From the NCBI RefSeq assembly GCF_030272615.1, contig NC_081405.1, positions 573,651,252 to 573,715,251 of the forward strand: a DNA stretch of 64,000 nucleotides. Direction: 5' to 3'. Below the pieces are notes generated by a model. The model searched no databases, was not told the DNA's origin, and worked only from the letters and a program-made list of their open reading frames with translations. Below, in pieces: positions 21,591 to 34,240 of this stretch (position 1 is the stretch's first letter; each line of letters begins with the position of its first letter). Origin of the DNA: Cryptomeria japonica. Its lineage: Eukaryota; Streptophyta; Pinopsida; Cupressales; Cupressaceae. A program made the translations under genes and the position numbers.

Positions 21591-22700
21591 TATATTAAAT
21601 CCATAACTAGTTGTTAACTTATGATCATCTCGATTACCTACCAAATTAGAATTTGAGTAACCTATCAAGTCAACATTCAAATGGTTAGTATATTCAATAC
21701 AAAAGTTTACAGTACCCTATAGGTATAAAATGAATTTAATTGCTACTTTCCAATGATGCTTTAGATATTTAGATATGAATTTTCTACTTGTATGTTGATT
21801 GAATATGCAACATGAGAGATTGTAGTGGTCAAGTAGTTCAAAATTCCCACCATTTGTCTCTACAAAGTCCCATTGACTTTTGAATTGTCATTATCACAAC
21901 AAAATTTGAAATTATGTTCTAATGGAGTAAAAATTGCTTCACAATTTTACATATCAAACCATTGGATCAACATTTTCACATATTTTGAGTAATAAAAGTC
22001 TTCCCATCTTATCTGCACACTTCGATTCTAAACAATAATGCATTGTACCAAGATCCTCCATTTCAAACACCTATAAAAAATCTAATTTTCTCTCATCAAT
22101 CAAATCTATACCACTTCCTACTATATTTTTAGTCATCCATATATAATGAAATCAAAACAATATTCCCATGTTCATCATTATTTATGTAAACAGTTGGATC
22201 ATTTTTACTCTTGATATACCCTTATTGAAAGAATAATTTATCAATTTTTTCATACCATGATATTGGTGCGTGTTTGAGAGCATACAATTTTTTATTGAAC
22301 TTACATACCAAATGTTCTTTTTCCTTCTTTACAAATCTTTCAGGTTGAACACGATAAATTTATTCCTTTAAATCACCATTTAAAATATGTTGACTCAACA
22401 TCCATTTGATGATCCCAATTAAACTTAGTAGAAAGTGTAATCATAAGTCTAATATTATTCATTTTAGCAATTGGCACAAAGGTATCTTCATAATCCATTC
22501 CTTCATTTTGTGAGCACCCTTTTATTACTAATCTAGCCTTGAATTTTCCAATAGTACCATCAGCTTCAAATTTAGTCTTGAATGGCCATTTCAAGCTATA
22601 GGAATTTTTTTTGCAAGTGATTCAACTACTTCATAAGTGTCATTATCCATAATTGCATAATATTCTTCTTGCATTACATTCATCCATTCCTTATAATTAT
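21591..22700 (-). pseudogene. copia element 2 reverse transcriptase and start of RNase H
   Basis: The cleanest piece, 22594-22373, reads FKTKFEADGTIGKFKARLV, KGCSQNEGMDYEDTFVPIAK and HQMDVESTYFKW: the copia RT start and first catalytic Asp (QMDV), with Glu-Ser where KTAF is usual. RT then degrades with many stops. The RNase H start GYSNSNLVGNRDDHKL lies at about 21657-21610. I could not identify the YVDD box in the degraded part. Confidence 0.75.
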
Positions 22701-23640
22701 TAGTTTCTTCAAAATATTGAGGTTCATCTGCACTCATTACTTTATGCCTACTTTGTTCATGGGTTTACTAATCTAGAATATCTTAACTTTAATTGTCTTC
22801 TTCAAGTAGTTTCCATGAAGTAGAGTTATAATCCTTTTCTTCCTCTTGGACATCATTTGCAAACTCATGAAATGTGACATCTATACTAGAAAAAACACTA
22901 TGAGTAGATCGATTATACATCTTATAGGCCTTATGATTAGCACAATAACCAATAAAAATATATTTGATTGACTCTGCATCAATTTTCTCCTATTCTGTTT
23001 TGGAATATGACAAAATGACTTGCTTTCAAAGATTCTCAAATGACTAATAATAGGTTTAGCACCAATAAGAGCTTCATAAGGAGTTCTATTTACTAGATAC
23101 TTGGTAGGTCATCTATTCAAAAAATAAATAGATAACTACTTTATCCCATAAATTATTAGGGAGGTTCTTTCCTTTTAACATACTCCTAACAAACTCAACA
23201 ATTGTTTCATTTTTTTCATTTAGCCACACCATTCTATTCTGGTCTATGGGAAATTGTGTATTGCTTAAGAATTTCATTATGTTTAAAATATTTCACAAAT
23301 TTTTCTAAAGTATGTTCTCCCCCTTGATCTAATCTAATAATTTTAACATTATGATTTGTTTTTTCCACCATATATTTAAATTATTTTAAATATTCAAACA
23401 CTTCACTCTTATTCCTCAAGAAGTACACCCAGATATATCTAATGTAGTCATCAACAAATATAAGGAAGTAAAAAATTTCCCCCAATTGATTGTGGTTGCA
23501 TGGGACCACACACATATGAATGCACTAATTCAAGATTGTTTGTTTTCCTTTGATTAGTCATTGTTGAAAATTCATTTGTATGTTTACCCAATACACAACC
23601 ATCACAAATAATCTATTCACCCTTAAATTGAAAGACTTGT
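22701..23640 (-). pseudogene. copia element 2 integrase, heavily broken
   Basis: The minus strand still shows CDGCVLGKHTNEF (zinc-binding end), LELVHSYVCGPMQPQSIGG, HNEILKQYTISHRPE and NGVAK, then SHFVIFQNRIG and VNQIYFYWL, in the order of a copia integrase. Stops occur every 10-30 codons. The element's 5' part (gag, protease, LTR) is not present to the right, where a different tandem array begins. Confidence 0.72.
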
Positions 23641-23699
23641 TATGCTCTGCATACTCACCCCCTCTATTTCATTCTTTAAAATGTGGGTTCCCCCTTTTT

Positions 23700-24000
23700 C
23701 TTCTTTCCCTTTATTTGTCTTTTCCTTTTGTTTGATAATCCAGAGTTTCAGAATCTTTGAACCCCAGGGTGTGCTTTTGCTTTCCTTTTGTGTGCTCCAA
23801 AAACTTCGAGTTCCCAAGGTCTCGTAGTGTATTCACTTTGTTTCCTTTGTTTTGGGTTTGTACTCTGGAACCCCGAGTTCCTAGGATTCTCGAGTACTTT
23901 CTTTTCCCTATTGAGGACCTCAGAATCTTGGAACTCCAAAGTTTTCTTTGTTGTGTTTTGGTTTCTGTTGCCAAATTTTTTACTCATTGTTCATTTTTGG
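23700..24000 (+). repeat. Diverged ~57-bp tandem array, left block
   Basis: Four recognisable units near 23748, 23805, 23867 and 23926. Each has a core like GGAACCCCGAGTTCCTAGG then ATTCTCGAG, separated by T-rich spacers with CCTTTTGTTT. The clearest unit is at 23867. Overlapping open frames on both strands (60-90 codons) come from this repetition and are not genes. The same unit returns at 29290-30270 in the same orientation. Confidence 0.65.
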
Positions 24001-27000
24001 TTTACTATTTTGTCCTAGGTCATGAATGATTCAAAGGAAAATTGCATTTATAAATATTTTCTACATTGCATCCATGTGCAGTGATGAAACAAGCAACCTA
24101 TTATAATTACACATCATTGCATTTTATAAGTATTTGAAACATAGAATAAAATTATACAAATTGTTTTGAATGTGCAATTTTATTGATGAAATAATGTACA
24201 TGTTTCTCACATAAGCCATGAGACTAGCCAATACTTGTTCAATGCTAATAAAGAAAAATCTATACATGCATAAGTATATTGGAAAGTAAATGTGCATAGG
24301 AAGATAGGTACCAGCCATTGCCTTAATGACTGGTAGCCTAGTCTGTTATTTTGTTTTGTCTCTTATTTCAGTTGTTAGTACTCTCCTTAGCTCCACCACT
24401 TCCCTAGTACCTACATCCAAGTGATTATGATGATATGACTATGAAAGTTCTAAGCAATGACATGCCTCTAGCATCATATGTACACTATACCTATACATGT
24501 AGAAATCTAACTCTATAAGAATTCAAAGAGAAATGCTCATCTTAGGTGTGAAAGAATCCATCAGATCATCATGCAGACCCAAGATAGGCATTTTATTCCT
24601 AACATGTGTGTGTTATGTGTAGATACAGGTGAGTCTTTTCACTTTTAGCACGTGGGGTAAAATGTGGCTCCCACAAGGGTTGAGCCCATTGTGCTTCTTT
24701 AGAAGGCAGTGAGGAAAAGGTGTACTGGACAAATAACCATTTGAGAAAAGCAATGAATAATCAAGTATGTAAAATCAAGGCATAGTTAGATCAAAATATG
24801 GAACTATTAAAGGGACAGGGCTATATGTCAAAAAACCTTTAGTTGATACATGGAATTGTGATGACTAAAGTATACAACTATATCTATTAAGCAGCATGAG
24901 GAGATGCATTAAAGGATAGACAAATGAATTTACAATTTTTTTGAAGGAAGGTGTGCTACTATAAAAGAAAAGTAGTCATGGTATAATCAAATACTAGTGG
25001 CAGTGTCATAACAGAGAGCAAGCTTTATGATCACCTTAGCTAGAACTAATGCAGATAAAAATGAATCAACATATGAGGGTAGTGCATAACTAGAACATAA
25101 TGAGAAACTATTAAAGGGATATGATGTCAAGTCATGAAATCTTTTAGTTTAAAAACAAAATCTATAACTAACAATCAGAATACAACCATCTAAGAATATT
25201 ATACAGTAAATAACAAGAAAATAAGATTATCTAGAGCTAGTCCTTCTGGTCAATAGAACAATCTAATGCAGGTACAATAGTGCCAAACTCAATCCTTGTG
25301 ATGAAGGTTCAGGAGCCTTACGGAGATTATCCATCACCCAGAAGTCTTGGTTCTAGATAGTCTCAAACTTGATCAATAACTCTATGATTAGCTGAGATAT
25401 TATATCCAAGAACAAGTTAATGAGGAAAAATAATACATGAGTAAAAAAAAGAGTATGGACAAATGTGGAGTTTCAGTCAAGAATGCTTGTTAGGAATAGC
25501 TCTTGTAGCTTAAGTGACAAATAAGTGTTGAAAATAGAGAGGAGCCAATAATTTTTTACAATGGACAGATTGTAAGAGTCATGGGCACACAATGAAGTCA
25601 TCAATGCAATGTAAGAATAGTATAGTAGTCTAAAAATACACTAAAGCTTTAATCCTTTGTTTGTGTAAGCATGATCAAACTTAAAAGATAGGGACAAGAG
25701 AAAGGCCCTAATTGACCATTGAATTTACTGGAAACATACAAAGAATAATGAAGAACAAAAGTCCTAAGGATTTAAGTAGTAGTCACAAAGAATAGGTGAA
25801 TGATGAACCACATCAATGCCACACAACATCATAAGGTCTAAAACAATGAGTAGAGATACCAACAGAGCATAAAATATATCAGTCATATAAGAGTACAGCC
25901 AAGGGGTAATGGTAGCTCAAATTCTAAACAACAACATTTAAAATATATACTCATGTGAATAAACTTCCAAGATATAGCACCCAAATAGAGCATGAGTCCA
26001 GTCATGGAGCATGAAGAGTAAGTTTCTGTGCAACCAAAGCAGTAATAAAGCTTCAAACAAAGCCCCAATATACAAATATAGTCCAAAATAATAAGTATCA
26101 ATGATAACTTCAAGGGCAAATAATATTGAATAAGGTGCAGATCAGTCAAGGCTTCAGTGATCACGGGAGATTTCCAGAATAGTCTTGAGTTAGAGACAAA
26201 ATGTTCATAACCCACAAATAGGGAGATAAGCAGTCATGATAGTAATATATGTACAATGTTTTGGAAATTAACTCCCAAAGAATATATCACCAAGAGAAAA
26301 GTCATAGTGACAAGAAACAAAAATGAACTCATGGAAAGTGATATTCTTACTTTTGGTGTAGATTTATGAAGAAATAAATCACAGTTAAGAAATATAAAAG
26401 GAGTAGGTCACCGTGGGTATCCATCGAGAAAAACTATGTCAAAAAGAGAAAAGAGAACATAGAGTGGCCTTTGGAATTATACCACAAGGAATGGGTCACT
26501 TTTGAAACCAAGAAAAGACATCATAAACCCAGATAAGTATAAAAAACACACATAGGTTTTCATTTCCATGGAAATGAAAGTTTTGGTCTCAATAATAATC
26601 ATGAAACCCCTACAAATAGAAACCTTGACAATGTTGGCAAGAAAGGAATGAAAAGATATAGTTCACGTTGATGGAAAAACAGTTCCATGAATGTTAAAAT
26701 AGATTACACGAAAAAATGCAAAGCAGAAGTATGCAGTAGCGAGCCTTACCTTGTGTGTCTCCCTACAAACATCTTCATCAAAATCAATAGAAATGGTAAT
26801 GAATTTATGAGAAAATCATCTAAATGAAAATACCCTCACCCTCAAAGTTTCTCTTTGCTCATCTTCCCTCATGGCAGTCGTGTGCATAATATTTAGCTAG
26901 GGTTTTGAACCTAGTCGGCGGATGAGTTCACAATAATGGTTCCCACTTTCACCCATGAAGGAAAAATGCAGTTGTGGGAAAAATTAATCGTAGGGTGTTC

Positions 27001-29289
27001 GTTCATACTAGGGGTGTTCGAATGAACTACCCTTTGGGGTTCACTTGAACCCCCTTCAATGGTTATTTTTCTCTAATTTTAATTATATTGGGGGGGTTCA
27101 TTCGAACCCCCCTTTGTTTGAACCTCCTATTTTACACTTCTCTAAAATTTTCTACAAATTTTTGCAGAATTTTTGCCTTCAAACCTCTAGTTGAAGGCTC
27201 AAATGGAATGATATTAACAACCCAAAATGTAATTTGGTATTCCTCAAAGCAATGTTTCCAATGATTATAATTTTATTACATATTGAGTTTATTATGAACT
27301 TGTTTTTTTAATTTTACCAAACATAGGTTTTTCACAGAACATGAACTTTTGTGTTCAACACATTGGGAAAAATAGTAAACTAATTCAAAAAATTATGAAA
27401 ATATCTATGCCCTACATATTGATGTCTTCTTTCTAAAAACAAAAATAAATTAAATTTTGATATACATAGAACAAGTTATGTGTTCAAACGTACACCTATG
27501 TCTAAATTAAACTTAGTTGGACTTGAAAACTTAATAAAATGAAAATATTCAACATATCATTATCAAAACAACTCCATGCCCTGGATATTGATGTTACAAA
27601 CCCAAATTTGAAAGAATTAAGTTTTCATCATTTATAGAAAAAATGTTATGCGTTTCGGGAGGCACATCACTCTTAAAAATGTGGTTTGTTGTAAAAAACT
27701 ACTTTTCGAGAGAGATGGAAAAATTAATACAATTTTATTTTAAAAAAATATATCTAGAATCTACATACAAGATGTTACAAATCACTAGTTTACATCATCT
27801 TTAAATTCTTAACGGTTTAAAAGTTATATGTGTCAAAAAGTGAATTTTCTTTTCAAAATGTTCATCTAAGTGTCAAAGTTGACCAAAAAGTGCGAACCAG
27901 TATTGTAAGTTCACCTAGGCGCTGTAGATTCTTTGAGAAGCTTCAATAAAAATGAAATGCATTTCAATTTTCCTCTGTGTTTTTCTTTAGGGTTATGTTG
28001 TTTCCCTAAGAATATCAACCATTTTCTGGTGGAATTTTATGTAAAATGCAATGTAAAAACTAATACCCCCCGTGGGTTTTGTACTGTCATGCAAGCCCTA
28101 GGCATTTTATGCCTTAGACTTTTTTTGCAAACTCCCATATAATATATACTTTTGATGCCTTATGGTCATTATCTTTGACCATTATCTTCCTTATCAGTCA
28201 AATTATGAGAGTGATTTTGTTTATTTTGCATGAGTATCTTTGTAAAACAAATGAGTTAATAGGTATCTTTATAAACCTTTAACTCATCTTATTATTTTTA
28301 ATGCAAAAGAGGGCATATGGGATTAGTTTGAGCTGTTTGTAGACATATGCAGGGTATCTCGGAGGTTTTATTTGGCTTTTGAGAGCTTTTAGGAAGCAGT
28401 TTGGAGTCTCTTTGTGTTTTGTAAAGTCAATCTTGACTTTTGACCCATTTGGAGACATTTTGGAGGGAGTGTAGGTCCTATTTTTTGGGATTTTTGAGGA
28501 CATCTGAGCTAAGACATTCGGGGCTGCTATCTTCTTGGGTTTTTGGAGGGAGTTTGTAGTGACTCCATATAGTCATCTTTTTCACTTATTGTATTCAGTT
28601 TTGAATTATATAGAGCAAAGACAGTGATTTTTGAGAATCCTTAGTTCATACTAGCATACTTCTTGTAACTCAGGTTATATGATATATATAGAGACTACCT
28701 TGGAGGCTATTTTGATAGTATCATCACCTTCTTATTATTTGTAGAGTTGTCTACTTTTGTAATTGATCAAATTTTAAGTGGAGTACTCTATTTCCTTATA
28801 ATTTTGTCTCACTATTTTCATACCCTCCTTGTGATAGTGCAATAAGTAGGTTGCAGTTTGTGTTAAAGTGAATGTTATGAGCTCTTCACTATGAATTTTC
28901 TTCTTCCTATATAGAGAGAGTATACATTTAGACCTTTCTATGAAATATTGATGTAGGTACATGATAAGAATAAGTTGCGTGAATTTATTACTATCATTTT
29001 AGTGTTGAAGTGTCATAGTTTTCCTGAATGTCATAAGTTATCCATTGGTGTATCACATACTTAGTTTCAATTTTACATTATAGTTGTTAAGTTTAGTGGT
29101 TTTAGTTTCATTTCTTCCCTTTTCCTCATAAGTCAGTAGTTTTAGAGTGATAACCATCTAGGAGTTGGCCTCATCTGGAGATTCACTCCAATTTTTAGGT
29201 GACCCACAACCTAGGAGTGTTTCCATGTTTCTCTAAAGTACCAAGTTCGACAACTTGGTTAGGGTGCAATTCAGGAGATCGCAATTTCT
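24001..29289. other. Non-coding, repeat-like stretch
   Basis: About 5.3 kb without a supportable gene. 24100-26900 is rich in TGTGACTATGA/CTTAT words on the minus strand and resembles 35.8-39.1 kb read on the plus strand. One 40 bp segment (24654-24694, minus) closely matches 39082-39122 (plus), with GTGGGAGCCACATT at its core. 26880-26930 has AGCTAGGGTTTTGAACCTAG. 28280-29250 looks like long-terminal-repeat or leader sequence (direct GGAGGTTTT, TTTTGGAGGGAG and TTTTTGGAGGGAG words) but I found no partner repeat. No ORF here is convincing. Confidence 0.5.
27000..27112. repeat. Cluster of GTTC/GAAC hairpins
   Basis: Three adjacent inverted repeats are built on one theme. GTTCAT and ATGAAC pair around 27001-27026. 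GGGGTTC (27036-27042) pairs with GAACCCC (27047-27053) over a 4 nt loop. GGGGGGTTC (27091-27099) pairs perfectly with GAACCCCCC (27104-27112) over the loop ATTC. Function unknown. Confidence 0.7.
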
Positions 29290-30270
29290 CTTTGTGGCTT
29301 CAAAGTCTTGGGTTTCTGAGATCCTGAGCCCCTATCATTTATTTGTGGGCTTTATTTTCGAATCCCTAAGATCCTAGAACAATGGGTTCTTGGTGTTTTT
29401 TTCCCATTGTCCCTTCAGAGTTCCAAAACTTTGTAGTTCCAAGGTCTTTTAACACCAAAACTTCGGGATCCTGAAAATCCAAGGTGTGCCTCAATTCATG
29501 TGTTATCATGGGGATATAAATAGCCCTTCTTAGGGTTGTCATTCTCATTTGCACACTCAAGCCTCCCATAACTCATCTCCTCTCAATGATCACATGAACT
29601 CTCAACATGCTTCATGTATTTCTTGCATCCTATTTTGGTTGGTTTTCTTTTTCCTTGCCTTTTGTTTTGTGTAGTTTCTCTCGGTTGGCTTTTCCTTTCC
29701 TTTCTGTTTTGGGTTTAGCTTAGGGTTATTCTTTTTTTTTCAGTAAGTTGATGTTTTGGTAGTTAGGGATTCTTTTGATTTTTGACATTCAGGGATCTTA
29801 GGGTCTCGAGATCTTGGCCTATTGGCCTGTCTGTTAGTTTGGAAGCCAGAATCGCGGGATCCTATAGTCCCCCCCTTTTTCTTTTGGTTTGCATTTGTTC
29901 CATTCTAGAACTTTGGGTTACTGAGATTATAGAGAATTGCCTTAACTTCCCTTTTTGGAACCCTAAGCTCCCAAGATTCCAGAGGGGTGTTTTGCCCCAT
30001 GTTTTCCTAACTTAAAAGCTCAAGGTTTTTGGGGTCCCAAAGTCACTCTAGGTTTTTCTTTTATCTGCTATAGAACCTTAGGTTCTTGGGATTCTGAAGT
30101 GTCACCCCAAGCTTGTCGCTACTTACTCACTACTTCAGGATTGTAGGATCATAAAGTAGTGAGCTTTCTCACCGACCCTCACCTTAGAACCCCATAACCC
30201 CAAGATTCTTAGGTGAGTTCCTTGTACGGTTTCCCCAACTTCAGAACCCTGGATCTTTGGTATCCTTAGG
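29290..30270 (+). repeat. Diverged ~56-bp tandem array, right block
   Basis: About thirteen units with starts near 29312, 29361, 29419, 29458, then after a gap 29789, 29845, 29906, 29957, 30016, 30072, 30135, 30185 and 30241. The mean spacing in the second run is 56 bp. The core is like AGAACCCTAAGNTCCCAAG then ATTCTAGAGG; good examples are at 29957 and 30072. The gap 29500-29780 holds T-rich sequence without clear units. It directly precedes the coding relic at 30355. Confidence 0.65.
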
Positions 30271-30354
30271 TCTTGGTACTTGTAAATAATAATTTATAAT
30301 GAAGAATTCTAAGGCACTAACTATGTCCCCTTTTGTGCAGTTTGCAGAATTTTA

Positions 30355-33300
30355 ATGGAAATATCAGCCACTCCAAGAAAGAAGATCATGATTGAGCTGA
30401 AGCTTGAAAAGGACCCTGTTATGATGAAATATCAATACCAATGCCAAACCCTGGTCTCAAAGATAGAAAATGAAATACAATGGATCACAGATATAGAAAT
30501 AGGCCACATCGAGTTGGACACAATTAAGAAGGAAATGACTCCATAAAACCTTAAGGCAACATATAAGAGAATCAAGAGGTTTGGGCTTGTGGAAGCCATA
30601 GTCTTTCCTCAAGAAGTGCAGTCTTCAAAGGTAATAATGGAAATAGATCAACACCATGAAAAAGTTTCTAGGAAGTGTACAGACACGAAATGGAATGTAG
30701 TTGTTGATGTCCCAACTGAGATGCTCTCTACGACCTTCAGTATTCCCGAATATGATAAGGTCCTCTAGACAACCAAAGATGAAGCCATCCAAGTTTTAAT
30801 AAGAATGTTGTATATAACAGGTGCCATATAAATGAGGTGTGTCCTAGTGAGCTAAGAAAATCAGGGCTAAAGACTACAAACAACATTCTAAGAGCCAATT
30901 TTAAAGATGTGCCAATGGGCCTAATCATCATTCTTAGCCAAGCCTTTGGCAAAGAATACTACCGACACTATCATTTATGGATGTTCCACTACATTCACAC
31001 CATCCTTTTAGAGAAGAAGTATTTGGACTAGGCACAAATCGTGTCCGATAATATTCATGAGAAAATGTGTAATGTATTGCAGACAAAGAAGTTCTTTATT
31101 AATTCTTATGTAATATGGGTAGTGGGTAGAAGTAGAATCTACCCTAGATTGAACACTAATGGAAGACTAGGAGAAGCACTGGGGGATTAGAAAATTTGGG
31201 AGTTCTACACCCAACTGTCTATCCAATCAGTTGAAAAACACTTTTAAAGGATCAATGATTCCTTTATTTATGCATTAATTTATAGATTGATAGGTGATGT
31301 GGAATATTGACTATCCCCTAAGGCAATGTCTTTAATAAAAGAATGAGGAACCTGGTTCCTCCAAAACCAAAGGTCAACATATATTCGGCTAAGTGGATTC
31401 ACAAGTAAGCCTCCTCTGCTTCTAGGCTACTACAACAATAGAAATATTCTCCTGGAATATGCAAGAAAAATAGTAGGGGTCCAGTCTCTTATGACTCTTA
31501 AACACAAAATAGGGTTGTCATTCCCAATTGTCCTAGAACATTATAAATTTCATAATCTGCAAACTATAAAGATAGTCATCCATGAATTGAAAGATCTATG
31601 CCTTAGAGAGTTTGACTATGCATAAAATAGATATGACCCATTTGGAAAACTCAACGCAATGATGTCGATATCATATGAAGGGAACACACTTGCATTAGAG
31701 GACTTTTGGGCAGGCATGCAAGATAGCTTTGAGGCTAGGAAAAAGGGATCCTACAAATTAATGGCTACTTAAGAAAAAGAATTTAAAGTAGAGACAAATA
31801 TCCCTAATGATTTCAGAGATGACAGGGTGATCGTCGACCCAACCTATGACGAAACAATGGTAGACCAAAGACTCTCTCCCTAATAAGATGGTCAGAGAAG
31901 GATAATGTGGAGTTTGATACTGTCTTTGAGAAAGTTATTGAGAGAAAAAGGAAATGGCTCATTCTTAGGCTCTGACCTAATAGTTCTAAAGAAAATAAGA
32001 AGGGTAAGGCTATGGTAGTATCCAATAAATAACTACCAAGGAGTATGTAAGGAGAACAAGGTCTAAATATTGGAAGAGCACTCTAGTATATCAAGAAGAT
32101 GGTATGCTTGCCATTGGTAGAAAATAATTGATGAACTAGCTGGATGCAAAGATGAAGGAATCTCAACTCCTAAAAATAATAGATAAACATGACATAACAA
32201 TTGGGTTACTCGTGGTGCCACAAGCGTCAATCACACCCATTGTGCTTGTAATTAGCATTATTTTGGGGGAGGACACATCATAGGCACAAGATGCCAAAGA
32301 TCTTGCTCCTTCCATCCAAGTTCCTTTAGCAACCACTATACCAGTGCAAGAGAGAGTGATTGTTCACAATATTGAATTATACTCGGAGGAGGATGACAAG
32401 CCTATCTCTAAAGTATTATGTTGGCAAAAGAAATATACAATGCAAAGGCAAGCTGTCTTCGAATAGGTTTAGATGAAGGAGTGTTGGAACAAGTTCGTGA
32501 AGCCTTCCAAAGTGAGGAAATTTCTCAAACACTAGTCGATGAGCCAAAGAACCAACTAGTGGAAATCACCCAAATGTAGGTGTATGATGTGCAGGTGGAA
32601 AACCATGGAGATGGATGAGCAGGATGAACAAGATGAACAAATTGTACTCACCCCTCAAGACTAGGAACAACCTCTCAAATGATTGGAGGGATGCAAATAA
32701 AAGTAGCAAGATGAAGCAAATAAAGACCCCTTCGAGTAAGAGGTGGGAGAAAAATTAAAACAGATTTGCAAGCAACAACAGAAAAGTTGCAAACAAGTGC
32801 TTCAAGAAAACTTAGCTCAACAAATTTCATAACCGCACCACTCCATGAAACACCTGTAGGAAAGCAGTATGAGAGACAATAATAAGTAGATAAGGTGTAG
32901 AAAGACAGTGAAGAAGAGTAATAACAACAATTGGAAGCCCATATGGTAACTACTCAAGTTAACACACAAGGTGAGAAACTAGATTCCAACATGCCATATG
33001 TTTAATTTCAACTTTGAAAAGAAGAAGAAGATTTGTTTTCTAAGCATTACCTTGCAAGAAGCAATATTTGAGTCACCAAGGAGAACCAAAAGGGATAAAA
33101 ATCTCCACCAACTTTCAAGAAGTGACTTAGGGGATGCAATATCTAGTGTAGCTACTTAGGTGTAGGGTGCAAAAGGTAAAAATCAAGCATCACCAAGGTA
33201 TCAAGTCACCCAAGTAAACCTTGGTAAACAAACTAAATGGGGGGCGATAGCCTCCTTGTATTCTCTCACCACCAGGATAAAAAAAAGGATAGAGAAAGAG

Positions 33301-34240
33301 CATAGATCCAAGAAAGAGGTCAAGGCTCAGCTACAAAAATATAGAAAATTTCTCATTGAAATGTCAAAACCATTGGATTCAAAGTCTGGTGACAACCTAC
33401 CTTCCACCTCAACACTCCCCCAAGAATATATTAGAGCACTATACGAAATGAGGAAAATGACAACTACTATTAATAATTGGATAGGAGATGAGTTGAGTAA
33501 AGTGAAAATGTTCTTACAAGACACTATGGAGATATATGAAGATGCTCACCTCTTTGAGAAGGGCCTCAACCTTCGTTCCATGCAATGGGAGTCTCAATCC
33601 AACATGTTCTCCAATAAAGATAAGGTACTAAAGAAGATCAAGGTGTTGGGAAAGGACGTAGTCAGTAAAGAAGATATAATAGGAGGAGAGGACTTCAATA
33701 GCTTACAGACCTACATTGATATTCTAGAGCTAAAGGTAGATATGATGGATCAGTGTATATCTAAGGTGATCAAGGAATATCTATTCTTCTTCATCTTTCT
33801 TGAACATTATGAATAATAAGTGACAAAAGTAATAGGAAAGTATGAAAAGGATGCAATGCAACTAGGTGCACTTGACTAGGGAGTGGTCCTCAAGCGATGG
33901 GAAACATATAATGTTGAATACTTCTCTCCAACCATTGAATTTGACATCACAGTCATGGATAGATACATGCACCTAGTTAGATATCTAATCCTACCAAGCT
34001 ATAGAAATAATGGACAGTTTGGTCGATAAGATAGAAGAGGTAAGAGAAAATTTAAGGGTTTCAAAATTCCATTTTGAGTGTGTGCTCGATCCACCATCTA
34101 CCTCAATAGAGTATTAAATGGGGAAACACTGAAGCTATAAGGAGGGTAGATAAAAAATAGGAAGTTGACTCATAGTGTGCTCCTATTACCATAAAGAGGA
34201 AAGGCATAATCATAGTTGTGACTATAGTTTTAATAAAAGG
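30355..34240 (+). pseudogene. Long unrecognised coding relic
   Basis: From ATG at 30355 a protein-like reading can be followed for over 1000 codons with several frame changes and many stops, which are often TAG/TAA at likely CAG/CAA positions (for example the paired TAA TAA near 31880). Readable stretches include PRKKIMIELKLEKDPVMMK, TTNNILRANFKDVPMGLI, FPIVLEHYKFHNLQTIKI, NRYDPFGKLNAMMSISYE, and FRDDRVIVDPTYDETMVD. The middle (32500-33000) is Gln/Glu/Lys-rich and the end is the coiled-coil piece 33256-33816. I see no zinc knuckle, protease, RT or integrase motif. A gag-like or ORF1-like protein of an unidentified retroelement is possible, as is a retrocopy of a host gene. Confidence 0.45.
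33256..33816 (+). pseudogene. Best-preserved piece of the unrecognised relic
   Basis: 186 codons without a stop, in the same frame as the ATG at 30355. It opens with a strongly basic helix (TTRIKKRIEKEHRSKKEVKA), has a polar middle (SKSGDNLPSTSTLPQEYIRA) and then helical segments (TTTINNWIGDELSKVKMFL; YIDILELKVDMMDQCISKV) that could form a coiled coil. It ends FIFLEHYE. Its length and composition make it the strongest open frame in the middle of the window, but there is no recognisable domain and the surrounding frame is broken, so it is probably not translated as such. Confidence 0.4.

Noticed and set aside
23623-24029. Seven overlapping ORFs on both strands, 61-90 codons.
   Set aside because: They arise from the GC-richer, stop-poor ~57-bp units; all frames and strands are equally open.
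27000-27112. tRNA T-arm or pol III B box from the GGTTCGAA-like words.
   Set aside because: The words form perfect palindromes and no tRNA cloverleaf or A box can be drawn around them.
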